Below are positions 18,625 to 31,908 of a stretch of DNA of 64,000 nt, one piece after another. Origin of the DNA: Lentzea cavernae (GTDB lineage: Bacteria > Actinomycetota > Actinomycetes > Mycobacteriales > Pseudonocardiaceae); NCBI RefSeq assembly GCF_014653695.1, contig NZ_BNAR01000021.1, forward strand, positions 1-64,000, read 5' to 3'. The notes under the pieces were generated by a model. The model ran no database searches. It had not been told where the DNA came from and worked only from the letters and a program-made list of their open reading frames with translations. The translations under genes were made by a program, and so were the position numbers. Positions within the stretch are counted from its first letter, which is position 1; each line of letters starts with the position of its first letter.

Positions 18625-19622
18625 CCCCCGAGGACGCGATGGCGCTCGCCATCGCGGAGAGCGAGCGGGTGCGGGGCACCACCAGCCCCAACCCGCCGGT
18701 CGGCTGCGTGATCCTGGACGAAGGCGGCGACCCGGTCGGCTTCGGCGGCACACAGCCCGTGGGCGGTTCGCACGCCGAGGTCATGGCTCTCACAGCAGCG
18801 GGCACGAAAGCACGCGGCGGCACGGCCGTGGTCACCCTCGAGCCGTGTGCGCACTACGGCCGTACGCCGCCATGCGCCGAAGCGCTCATCGAAGCCGGCA
18901 TCAAGCACGTCGTCCACGCCGTCAGCGACCCGAACCCCAGGGCGTCAGGCGGCGCGGACAGGCTCAGGCAGGCCGGGATCACGGTCGAGAGCGGCCTTCT
19001 CGGAGAACAAGTCAGCAAGGGCCCCCTCAGGGCGTGGCTGCACTACGCGCGCACGGGCCGTCCGCACGTCACGTGGAAGTACGCGGCCTCGCTCGACGGC
19101 CGGATCGCGGCCCAGGACGGCACCAGCCGGTGGATCAGTTCGGAGACCTCCCGCAAGGAGGTCCACGACCTGCGCGCGAAGCTCGACGCGATCGTCGTCG
19201 GCACGAACACGGTCAGGCTGGACGACCCGGCGCTGACCGCCAGGGACGCCGGCGGAATGCCACTGCCCCGCCAGCCGTTGCCGGTGGTCGTGGGCATGAG
19301 TGACCTGCCGGTTGGAGCGAAGCTCCAGCGCACCGCGCTACACCTGCGGACGCACGACCCGGACGAAGTGCTGGACGTTCTCGCGGAGCGGGGGGTGGTC
19401 GACGTGCTGCTGGAAGGCGGCCCGACGCTCGCCGGCGCGTTCTGGCGGGCCGGCCGGGTCGACCGCGTGCTCGCCTACATCGCTCCAGCGCTGCTCGGGA
19501 ACGGTCCCGCGGCGGTGCTGGACGCGGGCGTGTCAACCATCACGGACGCTGTCCGGTTGACCGTGCAAGACGTCACCATGAGCGGACCGGACCTGCGGAT
19601 CAGTGCGGTTCCGCAAACTTAG
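18621..19622 (+). CDS. ribD: Bifunctional pyrimidine deaminase/reductase (riboflavin)
   Basis: Second and third steps of riboflavin synthesis from the GTP cyclohydrolase II product. It has 333 residues: an N-terminal zinc deaminase ([23 protein letters not shown]) and a C-terminal NADPH reductase ([42 protein letters not shown]). GTG 18621 overlaps the rpe stop, implying translational coupling. I see no FMN riboswitch upstream. It is followed by ribE after 8 bp. Confidence 0.96.
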   Translation: MTPEDAMALAIAESERVRGTTSPNPPVGCVILDEGGDPVGFGGTQPVGGSHAEVMALTAAGTKARGGTAVVTLEPCAHYGRTPPCAEALIEAGIKHVVHAVSDPNPRASGGADRLRQAGITVESGLLGEQVSKGPLRAWLHYARTGRPHVTWKYAASLDGRIAAQDGTSRWISSETSRKEVHDLRAKLDAIVVGTNTVRLDDPALTARDAGGMPLPRQPLPVVVGMSDLPVGAKLQRTALHLRTHDPDEVLDVLAERGVVDVLLEGGPTLAGAFWRAGRVDRVLAYIAPALLGNGPAAVLDAGVSTITDAVRLTVQDVTMSGPDLRISAVPQT

Positions 19623-19630
19623 GAGGATCG

Positions 19631-22003
<2,373 letters not shown>

Positions 22004-22004
<1 letters not shown>

Positions 22005-22441
22005 TGACCGCGGAAGCGATCGTGTTGCGGCCGAAGAAGATCCGCCGGGTCGCGTGGGCGTGCGCGGTGGGCCTCGTCGCCGTCTTCACGGTGGTGGGGA
22101 TCCTGCTGGGCGACACCCCGACCGGCGTGATCTTCCGGACCTCCGACCAGGTCGCCATGATCTTCCTGGGCTTCCTGCTGGCGGGCGGCGTGCTGCTGCT
22201 GACCCGTCCGCGCGTCACCGCCGACGCCACGGGTGTCGACGTGCGCAACGTCGTGACGTCGCACCACTACGACTGGAACGACGTGCTGTCGGTCAGCTTC
22301 CCCGACGGCGCCGCGTGGGCCCGTCTGGAGCTGCCGGACGACGAGTACGTCTCGATCATGGCCGTGCAGGCGACGGACCGCGATTACGCCGTGTCGTCCG
22401 TGCGCGCGTTGCGCGAGTTGCACAAGGCGGCGCGGGTCTAG
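22004..22441 (+). CDS. PH-domain membrane protein at the end of the rib operon
   Basis: A 145-residue protein with two N-terminal membrane helices (RVAWACAVGLVAVFTVVGIL and VAMIFLGFLLAGGVLLL) and a PH-like domain (RPRVTADATGVDVRNVV, HYDWNDVLSVSFPDGAAWA). ATG 22004 shares one base with the ribH stop, so it is translated from the rib operon. Such a gene follows ribH in mycobacteria too (Rv1417-like, from memory). Function unknown; a link to flavin export or membrane sensing is only conjecture. Its stop codon lies in the left arm of a large palindrome. Confidence 0.85.
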
Positions 22442-22603
22442 GTGCTGTCCTGCAAGTTCGTTCGGTGAGAGGCGCGGGCGAGCGACCCGGAGACGGTGCC
22501 GCCGCCACGCCCTCATACCGGGCGTATTCGGGCGTTGCGGCGGTGCCGTCTCCGGGGCCCTCGGCCGCTACTGTCGCCCAACGAGACTTGCAGGACAGCG
22601 CCT
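22440..22603. repeat. 164-bp imperfect palindrome spanning both convergent stop codons
   Basis: The outer arms AGGTGCTGTCCTGCAAGT (22440-22457) and ACTTGCAGGACAGCGCCT (22586-22603) pair with one G-T. The inner arms CCGGAGACGGTGCCGCCGC (from 22487) and GCGGCGGTGCCGTCTCCGG (ending 22555) pair with two mismatches. Both arm pairs share one centre near 22521, and parts between them also match. It could be a bidirectional terminator or the relic of a small palindromic element. Confidence 0.8.
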
Positions 22604-23027
22604 AGGTCCACTGGCCGAGGATCGCGCCTGCGAGCGTGAGTCCGACGATGTGATAGCCCGCTCCGATGGCCGCGAAGGTGATCGGAGCGGGCTTCGTCAT
22701 GTCGTAGGCACCCGTCACCATCCGGACGGGCAACGCGATGCCGACGCCGACGACGAGGCCGAGCAGGAGGCCTTCCATGATGTTGTCGGTGTTCGACGCG
22801 TGGCCGATCATCGCTGTCGCGAGCGTGATGACGAAGCACGTGAGCAACGGGATGACGTAGACGGCCGGGCTCGTGTTCTCCGGCGGGCTGAGGTCGCGGC
22901 CGGACGCCCGTTGCCACGCCCTGCCGAAGGCGTACTCCGCGTACCAGACCGTGCCCAGCGCGAAGTACGCGACGGCGGCGACGAGGACGGCCAGCCAGTT
23001 CAGGTCGCCGAGCACGCTCAGGTTCAT
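22602..23027 (-). CDS. DUF1761 membrane protein
   Basis: A 141-residue integral membrane protein with four helices: WLAVLVAAVAYFALGTVWY, VYVIPLLTCFVITLATAMIG, GLLLGLVVGVGIALPVRM and AGYHIVGLTLAGAILG. The first helix ending GTVWYAEYAFGRAW is the DUF1761 hallmark. Function unknown. The start at ATG 23027 is preferred because GGAGA lies 6 bases upstream; GTG 23039 is the alternative. Its stop falls in the right arm of the palindrome. Confidence 0.85.
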   Translation of the reverse strand: MNLSVLGDLNWLAVLVAAVAYFALGTVWYAEYAFGRAWQRASGRDLSPPENTSPAVYVIPLLTCFVITLATAMIGHASNTDNIMEGLLLGLVVGVGIALPVRMVTGAYDMTKPAPITFAAIGAGYHIVGLTLAGAILGQWT

Positions 23028-23102
23028 CAGGTTCTCCACGATGATCAGGGTGTCTTGGCATCGCGGGGTGCGCGTTCACCGTTACGAACGCATTGACGGC
23101 GA

Positions 23103-23134
23103 AAGGGCCGCCCACCTATGGGTGAGCGGCCCTT
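23103..23134 (-). terminator. Terminator of the aconitase transcript
   Basis: AAGGGCCGC (23103-23111) and GCGGCCCTT (23126-23134) form a perfect 9-bp stem, with an inner CCACC/GGGTG pairing. Reading on the minus strand it follows the aconitase stop and ends in CTTTC. Confidence 0.75.
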
Positions 23135-23148
23135 CCGGTTCAGCGTGA

Positions 23149-25965
<2,817 letters not shown>

Positions 25966-26056
25966 GTGCAACTCCATAACTGGTGACAGCGCGGTGGTCA
26001 GTTCGGGATGGGGGAGAGTCTTCCTCACCTGGTCGACCCCTGCCCCTCGACCCCAA

Positions 26057-26086
26057 ACAGTACGCTTGTCCTGTAAGCCGGTTCAA
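26057..26086 (-). promoter_or_regulatory. Candidate sigma70-type promoter for aconitase
   Basis: On the minus strand, TTGAAC (bases 26086-26081) is followed after 18 bases by TACTGT (26062-26057), ~92 bp upstream of the GTG start. It agrees well with -35 and -10 boxes. Found by eye only. Confidence 0.45.
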
Positions 26087-26113
26087 CCCAGGTTGCCCTA
26101 AGTCACTCGCCGG

Positions 26114-26524
26114 TCAGGGCGCCACCAGCACGGCGAAGACGATCAGCACCAGCACCTTCGCGCCTTCCAGTGCGATGTAGACGAGATGCGCGCGGGACTT
26201 CGGCGGGGTCTCGCCCGCGATGATCATCGCGGCCCTGGTCTCGAGCCGCGGCCGCAGCACCGCCACCTGGACGGCGAGGGTCACCGCCAGAGCCACGAGC
26301 AGCACGATCGACGCCGTCGGGCGCGGGACGAGCGCGAACGTGATCGCCGTGGCGGCCGCGAGCACGATCTCCGCCGAGTTCAGGGCGCGGAAGACGAGCC
26401 GGCCGATGCCCAGTCCCAGCGGGAGCGTGATGCCGGGCGCGCGGAACTTCAGCGGCGCCTCGATCGAGATCGCCACGACCATGCCGAGCCAGATGCACGC
26501 CAAAGCGAGCGGAAGCGGTGTCAT
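26114..26524 (-). CDS. Four-helix membrane protein, hypothetical
   Basis: A 136-residue hydrophobic protein with four predicted membrane helices: LPLALACIWLGMVVAISI, LNSAEIVLAAATAITFALV, ASIVLLVALAVTLAVQVAVL and EGAKVLVLIVFAVLVA. A polar loop (RPRLETRAAMIIAGETPPKS) lies between helices 3 and 4. No family is recognised. Its ATG (plus-strand CAT 26522-26524) overlaps an in-frame ATG of the divergent ABC gene, so the two genes leave almost no room for a shared promoter. Confidence 0.75.
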   Translation of the reverse strand: MTPLPLALACIWLGMVVAISIEAPLKFRAPGITLPLGLGIGRLVFRALNSAEIVLAAATAITFALVPRPTASIVLLVALAVTLAVQVAVLRPRLETRAAMIIAGETPPKSRAHLVYIALEGAKVLVLIVFAVLVAP

Positions 26525-26540
26525 GGGTGGTTATCTTGGC

Positions 26541-27254
26541 GTGGTGCTCCTTGATCAGGTTTCGAAGCGGTACGGGCGCGGGCCCTGGGTGCTGCGCGAC
26601 CTCACGCTGGAGGTCTCCGGTCTGACTGTGCTGACCGGTGCGAACGGCACCGGCAAGTCGACGTTGCTCAAGATCGCCGCCGGGGTGCTCAAGCCGACGT
26701 CCGGACGTGTCTCGCGGCCCGCGTCGGTCGGTTACGTGCCGGAGCGGTTCCCTTCGGACGTCAAGATGTCCGCTTCGTCGTACCTCGCGCACATGGGCCG
26801 GGTCCGGCGTGCCGGGGCGAACGACGTGCTGGAACGGCTGGGGTTCGTCGGCTCGATGACGGCGCCGATGTCGGAGCTGTCCAAGGGCAACGCGCAGAAG
26901 GTGGCGCTGGCACAGGCTTTCCTCGCCACCGACGTGCTGGTGCTCGACGAGCCGTGGTCCGGGCTCGACCCCCGGGCCTCGGACGAACTCGTGGCGTTGC
27001 TGGAGGGGCGGACGGCACTGGTGTCCGATCACGAGGGTCACCTCGCCTCGGCCACGCGCGTGGACCTCGCCGGTGGTCACGTGACGATCGAGCTCAGCCG
27101 GGTCCTGGAGCCGGATGTGCTGCAGGCGCTGGAAGGCGTGCGGTCCGTGCAGGCCCGCGGGTCGTCGGTGCGGGTGGTGGTGGCGCCGGACCGGAGTGAT
27201 CAGGTGCTGGCGGAGGCGTTGCGGCTCGGGTGCTCGGTGCGGAGTGTGCGGTGA
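26541..27254 (+). CDS. ABC transporter ATP-binding protein
   Basis: A 237-residue ABC ATPase: Walker A GANGTGKSTLLKIA, signature MSELSKGNAQKVALAQAFLA (an unusual LSKGN in place of LSGGQ) and Walker B VLVLDEPWSGLD. It has short spacing between the P-loop and signature, as in small ATPases of ABC-2-type exporters. The start is unclear: ATG 26523, GTG 26541 and GTG 26544 are in frame; 26541 is used because the family begins VLLDQVSKRYG. It overlaps the permease gene by 4 bp, and that gene overlaps the regulator by 1 bp. Confidence 0.88.
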   Translation: MVLLDQVSKRYGRGPWVLRDLTLEVSGLTVLTGANGTGKSTLLKIAAGVLKPTSGRVSRPASVGYVPERFPSDVKMSASSYLAHMGRVRRAGANDVLERLGFVGSMTAPMSELSKGNAQKVALAQAFLATDVLVLDEPWSGLDPRASDELVALLEGRTALVSDHEGHLASATRVDLAGGHVTIELSRVLEPDVLQALEGVRSVQARGSSVRVVVAPDRSDQVLAEALRLGCSVRSVR

Positions 27255-27883
27255 TCTCCCTCGTTCGGTACCTCGCGGCGGACGTCCTTCGCGGGCAACG
27301 GTATTTGGCGCCTCTGCTGGTGTTCCTCGGTGTGATGGGGATGTTGTTCTCGGCCGACGCCGGGCAGCCGCTGGAGGCGTATTCGGGTTCGTCGGCGTTG
27401 CTCTACCCGATCGCGGCGTGGATGGCCGTCGTGGTGGCGACGTCCGAGGACGTGGTGCGGCGCGAGATCACGGTGGTGTCGGCCGGCGGGTGGTCGCGGG
27501 TGCTGACGGCGGCCGCGCTGGTCGCGGTGCTGTTCGCGTTGGTCCTCGCGGTGCTGGCTTCGGTGTGGCCGGTCGTCACGAACCCGCACCCGTACACGGC
27601 GGGCGATTTTTTTGTCGGACTGGCCGCGCATACTGGGTGTGCGTTGCTCGGCGTCGGTGTGGGCCTGCTGTTCGCCCGCCCCGTTCTCGACTCCATCGGG
27701 CGCACCGTGCTGGCGGTGTTCGCGGTGGTGGTGCTGACGTATCCGCTCGGCCGGGCCACCCCGCTCGGGTGGGTGCTGGACGCCCTGGGCCACAACAGGG
27801 TGTCGCTGTCCCTGCTGGGGACGGTGGTGGTCGGGCTCGCGCTCGTGTCGGCCGCGGTGGTGGCCGGGGTGCGGCGGGCCTGA
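27251..27883 (+). CDS. ABC-type membrane subunit, six helices
   Basis: A 210-residue membrane protein with about six helices (RYLAPLLVFLGVMGMLF, LLYPIAAWMAVVVATS, LTAAALVAVLFALVLAVLAS, TGCALLGVGVGLLFA, TVLAVFAVVVLTYPLG, LLGTVVVGLALVSAAVVAG). By its overlap with the ATPase (GTGA) it is the membrane partner of that protein. It is not close to a permease family I can name; the substrate is unknown. Confidence 0.78.
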   Translation: MISLVRYLAADVLRGQRYLAPLLVFLGVMGMLFSADAGQPLEAYSGSSALLYPIAAWMAVVVATSEDVVRREITVVSAGGWSRVLTAAALVAVLFALVLAVLASVWPVVTNPHPYTAGDFFVGLAAHTGCALLGVGVGLLFARPVLDSIGRTVLAVFAVVVLTYPLGRATPLGWVLDALGHNRVSLSLLGTVVVGLALVSAAVVAGVRRA

Positions 27884-30603
27884 TGCGGGTCAACGTGCTC
27901 GGGCCGCTGCAGGTCGTGGCCGCGGACGGCGCGCTCCTCGAGGTGCGCGGCAAGCGGTTGCGGTGGTTGCTGATCCGGCTGGCGGTGGAACCCGGTCACG
28001 TCGTCGGCGCGGATCGGTTGATCGCCGACCTGTGGCGCGGCGAGCCGCCGGTGGACGGTCCCGCGGCGCTGCAGTCGCTCGTGTCGCGGCTGCGGCGGGT
28101 GCTCGGTGCGGCGGCGGTCTCGTCGCACGCGTCGGGATACCGGCTGGAGGCGTCGACCGACGTCGAGGAGTTCGCGCGCACCCGCGACGCGGCCCTCTGG
28201 CGCGGGGCGGCGTTCGAGGAGGCGCCGTTCGCGGTGGACGAGGCCGTGCGCCTCGCGTTGCTGCGGGACGACCTCGCGGGACTGGAGGCGCTGGCCGCCG
28301 CGCACCCGCTGCGCGAGGACGTCCAGGCCCGGTTGATGCTGGCGCTGAACGCCGCCGGACGGCGGTCGGACGCGCTGGCGGTGTTCGCGCGCGTGCGGTC
28401 GGCGCTGGCCGACGAGCTGGGCGTGGATCCGGGTGAGGCGCTGGCGGCCGCCCACCTGGCGGTGCTGCGCGAGCGGGTGGCGCGGGGGAACCTGCCGGCG
28501 CCGGTCGGCTCCTTCGTCGGCCGCGACGCGGACCTGGCCGCGCTGGCCGGGCTGTTGCGCGACAACAGGCTGGTGACGCTGACCGGCTTCGGAGGCGTGG
28601 GCAAGACACGTCTCGCGCTGACGCATGCCGCGACGGTGCCGCAGGCGTGGTTCGCCGAACTGGACTCGACCGCCGAACCGCTGGCGGCGCTGGACTCCGC
28701 GCTGGGGCCGAACCCCTTGGCGGCGCCGGTGTTCTCGCGCCTCGGGACGTCGCTGGTGGTGCTCGACAACTGCGAGCACGTCGTGGACGCGGCCGCTGCC
28801 CTGTGCGTGCGGTTGCTGGCCGAGGCGCCGGATGCGCGCGTGCTGGCGACGTCGCGCGAGCCGCTGGGGATTCCAGGCGAGGTCGTGCACCCGGTGGCGC
28901 CGCTCGACCTCGACCACGCCGTGCGGTTGTTCTCGTCCCGGGTCGGATCGGCGCTCGACGCGGACGTCGTGCGGCGGGTTTGTGCTGCGCTGGACGGGAT
29001 TCCGCTGGCGCTGGAACTCGCGGCGGCGCGAGCCCGGTCGTTGTCGGCGGCGCAGCTCGAGTCGCGTGTGGACAGCCGGTTGCGGTTGCTGGACCGCGGT
29101 GCGCGGACCGGGCCCGCGCGGCACCGGACGTTGCGGGCGGTGATCGACTGGAGCTGGGAGCTGCTCGACGACGCCGAGCGGGTGCTCTTGGCGCGGCTGG
29201 CGGTGTTCGTGGGCGGGGCGACCGCTGAGGCGGTGCACTTCGTGTGCGGCGCGGGCGACCTCTGGGACACCGAGGACCTGCTGGCCGCGCTCGTCGAGAA
29301 GTCGCTGGTGGTCAGGGCGGGCGAGCGGTACCGGTTGCTGGAGACGGTGCGCGAGTACGCGTTGGAGCAGAACGACGTCGACCCCGCGAGGCATGCCGCC
29401 TGCTACGTGGAGCTGGCCGAGCGGAACGAACCGTTGTTGCGCGGGCCGCGGCAACTGGAGGCGTTGCACCTCTTCGACGTGGAACGGGGCAACCTGGACG
29501 CGGTGATGGCGTGGGCGGTGCGGAACGACCTGGCGGTGGCGCGGCGGATGATGGCCGCCCGCACTTGGCACTGGCTGGTGATGACCAAGCGGTTCGAGGA
29601 GATCCACCGGTGGGCGCTGCAGGTTCCCGGGGATCCGCTGTCGGAGGCCGTGGTCTCGTTCGGCACCGCGGAGGTCGCCGACGGGCTGAAGCGGTTGTGG
29701 CAGGAGGACGCGCCGATGGCCCTGTGCGCGTTGATGCTCACCAGCGGGCAGGTGTGGGGTGCGCCCGAGCTGGGTGAACGGCTCGGCGTGCTGGCCGATC
29801 GGCTGGAGCGGTCGCCCGACGCGTGGATGCGCGCGTTCTCGGCGCTGGTGCGCGGGCTCGTGGCCGGCGAGTTCAGCGAGGGGGCGGCGCCGCGGGCCGA
29901 GGAGGCGTACCTGCGGGCGCTCGAGGGGTTCCGCGCCGTCGGTGACCGGTGGGCCGTCGTCTTCGGGCTGTCGTGCCTGGTGATGGTGCTGATCAACCGC
30001 GGTGCGTTCGCCGAGGGGTTCCGGGCCGTGTCCGAGGCACGACAGGTCGCGGCCGAGCTGGGGGAGCCCGAGTCGGTGCTGGTGCCGATGTCGGTGCTGG
30101 TGCAGGCGGCGCGGCTCAAGATCAGGACCGGTGATCTCGCCGGGGCGCGCGACGACCTCGCGCGGGTGCCGTGGTCGCCGTTCGACCTGGACCAGGGGCG
30201 GATCGCGCAGGCGCACGGCGAGGTCGCCTACTGGGGCGGTGACTTCGAGGACGCCGTCCGGTTCTACCGGCAGGCGCTGGACGCGACGGTGGACTCGCCC
30301 GCCAGTCAGTTCAGGGCGAACGTCCACGCCGGACTCGGGCTGGCGCTCACGCGGCTCGGCCACCTCGGCGCGGCGGGCGAGGAGCACGGGAAGGCGCTCG
30401 ACGCCGTCAGCAAGAGCGCGGACGGGCCGGCGCGCGCGACGGTGCTGGAGTGGTACGCGGACTGGCTGCTCGCCCAGGGCGATCCCGGCAGCGCGGGCAA
30501 CGCCCTGGACGAGGCGGAACGGCTACGCGGCGGTCCGAGCAGCGACCCGGCGGTGGTGCAGCTGCGTGACCGGGTTCGCGCCGAAGTAGGCGTCGATCGC
30601 TGA
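27883..30603 (+). CDS. AfsR/SARP-like regulator: winged helix, BTAD, NB-ARC ATPase, TPR
   Basis: A 906-residue regulator. The N-terminal winged helix (MRVNVLGPLQVVAADGALLE, WLLIRLAVEPGHVVGADRLI) is followed by a BTAD domain that is shorter than usual between GYRLEAS and HPLREDVQARLML. The STAND ATPase has the P-loop GFGGVGKT at residues 235-242, Walker B LVVLDNCEHVVD and GIPLALELAAARARS. TPR-like helices fill the C-terminal 350 residues. ATG 27883 shares one base with the permease stop, so regulator and transporter are co-translated: perhaps it senses a transported signal. The last 81 bp overlap the convergent monooxygenase gene. Confidence 0.88.
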   Translation: MRVNVLGPLQVVAADGALLEVRGKRLRWLLIRLAVEPGHVVGADRLIADLWRGEPPVDGPAALQSLVSRLRRVLGAAAVSSHASGYRLEASTDVEEFARTRDAALWRGAAFEEAPFAVDEAVRLALLRDDLAGLEALAAAHPLREDVQARLMLALNAAGRRSDALAVFARVRSALADELGVDPGEALAAAHLAVLRERVARGNLPAPVGSFVGRDADLAALAGLLRDNRLVTLTGFGGVGKTRLALTHAATVPQAWFAELDSTAEPLAALDSALGPNPLAAPVFSRLGTSLVVLDNCEHVVDAAAALCVRLLAEAPDARVLATSREPLGIPGEVVHPVAPLDLDHAVRLFSSRVGSALDADVVRRVCAALDGIPLALELAAARARSLSAAQLESRVDSRLRLLDRGARTGPARHRTLRAVIDWSWELLDDAERVLLARLAVFVGGATAEAVHFVCGAGDLWDTEDLLAALVEKSLVVRAGERYRLLETVREYALEQNDVDPARHAACYVELAERNEPLLRGPRQLEALHLFDVERGNLDAVMAWAVRNDLAVARRMMAARTWHWLVMTKRFEEIHRWALQVPGDPLSEAVVSFGTAEVADGLKRLWQEDAPMALCALMLTSGQVWGAPELGERLGVLADRLERSPDAWMRAFSALVRGLVAGEFSEGAAPRAEEAYLRALEGFRAVGDRWAVVFGLSCLVMVLINRGAFAEGFRAVSEARQVAAELGEPESVLVPMSVLVQAARLKIRTGDLAGARDDLARVPWSPFDLDQGRIAQAHGEVAYWGGDFEDAVRFYRQALDATVDSPASQFRANVHAGLGLALTRLGHLGAAGEEHGKALDAVSKSADGPARATVLEWYADWLLAQGDPGSAGNALDEAERLRGGPSSDPAVVQLRDRVRAEVGVDR

Positions 30604-31824
30604 CCGGCCGATCGCGGCGACGTACCCGTCCGGGCGCACGAGCACCGGGCCGTCCGGGAAGTCCAGCGTCACGAAGTCGGGGCCGCGCAGCAGGTCGAAG
30701 ATCCGGCCCTGCTCGGTGATCCCGTCCGGCATCCGGTCACCGGCCTGCAGGCCCTCGCCCTCGGTGGTCCGGTAGGAGAGCGAGAGCTGCAGGGTCTCGT
30801 CGCCGCGCTTGTCGAACGGGTTGCCGGACTGCGCGATGGCCGTCGTCATGCCGAGCAGCCACTCCGCGACGGGCTTGCGCTCGGACTCGTAGGTGTCGAG
30901 CAGCGTCTCCATCCCGAGCTTCCAGCCCAGGTTGTACGCGTCCTGGACGCCGGTGTTCATGCCCTGCGCGCCGGCGGGGGAGTGCACGTGCGCGGCGTCG
31001 CCCGCGAGGAACACCCTGCCGACGCGGAACCTGTCGACCATGCGGATGTTGGTGCGGTACAACGACATCCACGTCGCGTCGTGCACGACGACGTCGTCCA
31101 GGCCGGTGCGCTCGCGGACGATCCGCTGGTAGAGCTCCAGCGACGGGTCGCCGTCGCCGGTCGCCTGGAGCTGGTAGAGATCGGTGCCGGGCAGCGGGCA
31201 GAGCGCGAGCCACCGCTCCGGCTGGCGGCCCCACATGTGCCAGTGGTCGCGGTCGAGGCCCGAGACGCGGACGTCACCGACGAGCATCCGCACGTCGTCC
31301 CAGGTCTCGCCGAGGAACGAGACACCGAGCTCCTTGCGCACGAACGACTTCCCGCCGTCGCACCCCACGAGGTACCGGGCGCGCACGGTCTCGGTGCCGA
31401 CGACCGCGGTCACGCCGGAGTCGTCCTGGGTGAACGAGGTCAGCGGCATCCCGTACTCGACGGGCTGAGGGAGCGCCTCGCGCAGGACCTGCTCGACGCG
31501 GAACTGGGGGATGAGCATCGTGTGCGGGTACGGGCGCTCGAGGGTGGGGTGGCGGCCCTCGTGCACGTTCCACTCGCGCAGCACCTCGCGGCCGTCGTAG
31601 GCGCGCATCAGCAGGTCGAACCGGCCGGACTCCAGCACCGGCCCGATCACGCCCAGGTCGTGGAAGACCTCCATGGTGCGCGGCTGCAGGCCCTTGCCGC
31701 GCGAGCCGGCGAACGGGGCGGAGGAGGCGTCGACGACGCGGAACGGGACGCCGCGGCGGGCGAGGTCGAGCGCGAGGGTGAGTCCGGTCGGGCCGGCGCC
31801 GACGATCAGAACCTGTGTGTCCAT
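30523..31824 (-). CDS. FAD-dependent monooxygenase (aromatic hydroxylase family)
   Basis: A 433-residue class A flavin hydroxylase: N-terminal dinucleotide motif VLIVGAGPTGLTLALDLARR, the DG motif ARYLVGCDGGKSFVRKELG, and the second FAD motif RVFLAGDAAHVHSPAGAQG with MNTGVQDAYNLGWKL. Such enzymes hydroxylate aromatic compounds or antibiotics (rifampicin- and tetracycline-modifying members are known); the substrate here cannot be told. ATG 31824 is chosen to start right before the Rossmann strand. The C-terminus is shorter than in members with a thioredoxin-like tail, and its last 81 bp overlap the BTAD gene. Confidence 0.9.
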   Translation of the reverse strand: MDTQVLIVGAGPTGLTLALDLARRGVPFRVVDASSAPFAGSRGKGLQPRTMEVFHDLGVIGPVLESGRFDLLMRAYDGREVLREWNVHEGRHPTLERPYPHTMLIPQFRVEQVLREALPQPVEYGMPLTSFTQDDSGVTAVVGTETVRARYLVGCDGGKSFVRKELGVSFLGETWDDVRMLVGDVRVSGLDRDHWHMWGRQPERWLALCPLPGTDLYQLQATGDGDPSLELYQRIVRERTGLDDVVVHDATWMSLYRTNIRMVDRFRVGRVFLAGDAAHVHSPAGAQGMNTGVQDAYNLGWKLGMETLLDTYESERKPVAEWLLGMTTAIAQSGNPFDKRGDETLQLSLSYRTTEGEGLQAGDRMPDGITEQGRIFDLLRGPDFVTLDFPDGPVLVRPDGYVAAIGRSAIDAYFGANPVTQLHHRRVAARTAA

Positions 31825-31849
31825 GTCGCCCACACTCGGCCCGGGAACT

Positions 31850-31894
31850 GCCACGGCCCTGTCACCGCGCTGTTGCGGGTGACAGGGCCGTGGC
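31850..31894 (-). terminator. Perfect 17-bp hairpin
   Basis: GCCACGGCCCTGTCACC (31850-31866) and GGTGACAGGGCCGTGGC (31878-31894) are perfect complements around an 11-base loop. It lies 15 bases beyond the stop of the minus-strand linker protein gene and just upstream of the monooxygenase start, so it most likely separates the two transcripts. Confidence 0.75.
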
Positions 31895-31908
31895 CGACCT
31901 GCGGGAAC

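Noticed and set aside
18500-18625. FMN riboswitch ahead of the riboflavin genes
   Set aside because: rpe and ribD overlap by 4 bp and the sequence is coding throughout; no RFN-like conserved blocks seen.
27115-27882. N-terminal extension of the BTAD regulator
   Set aside because: Overlaps the ABC genes in another frame; the BTAD protein family starts at MRVNVLGPLQ (27883).
27403-30387. 994-aa open frame opposite the BTAD regulator
   Set aside because: Shadow frame in high-GC DNA; the other strand encodes clear domains.
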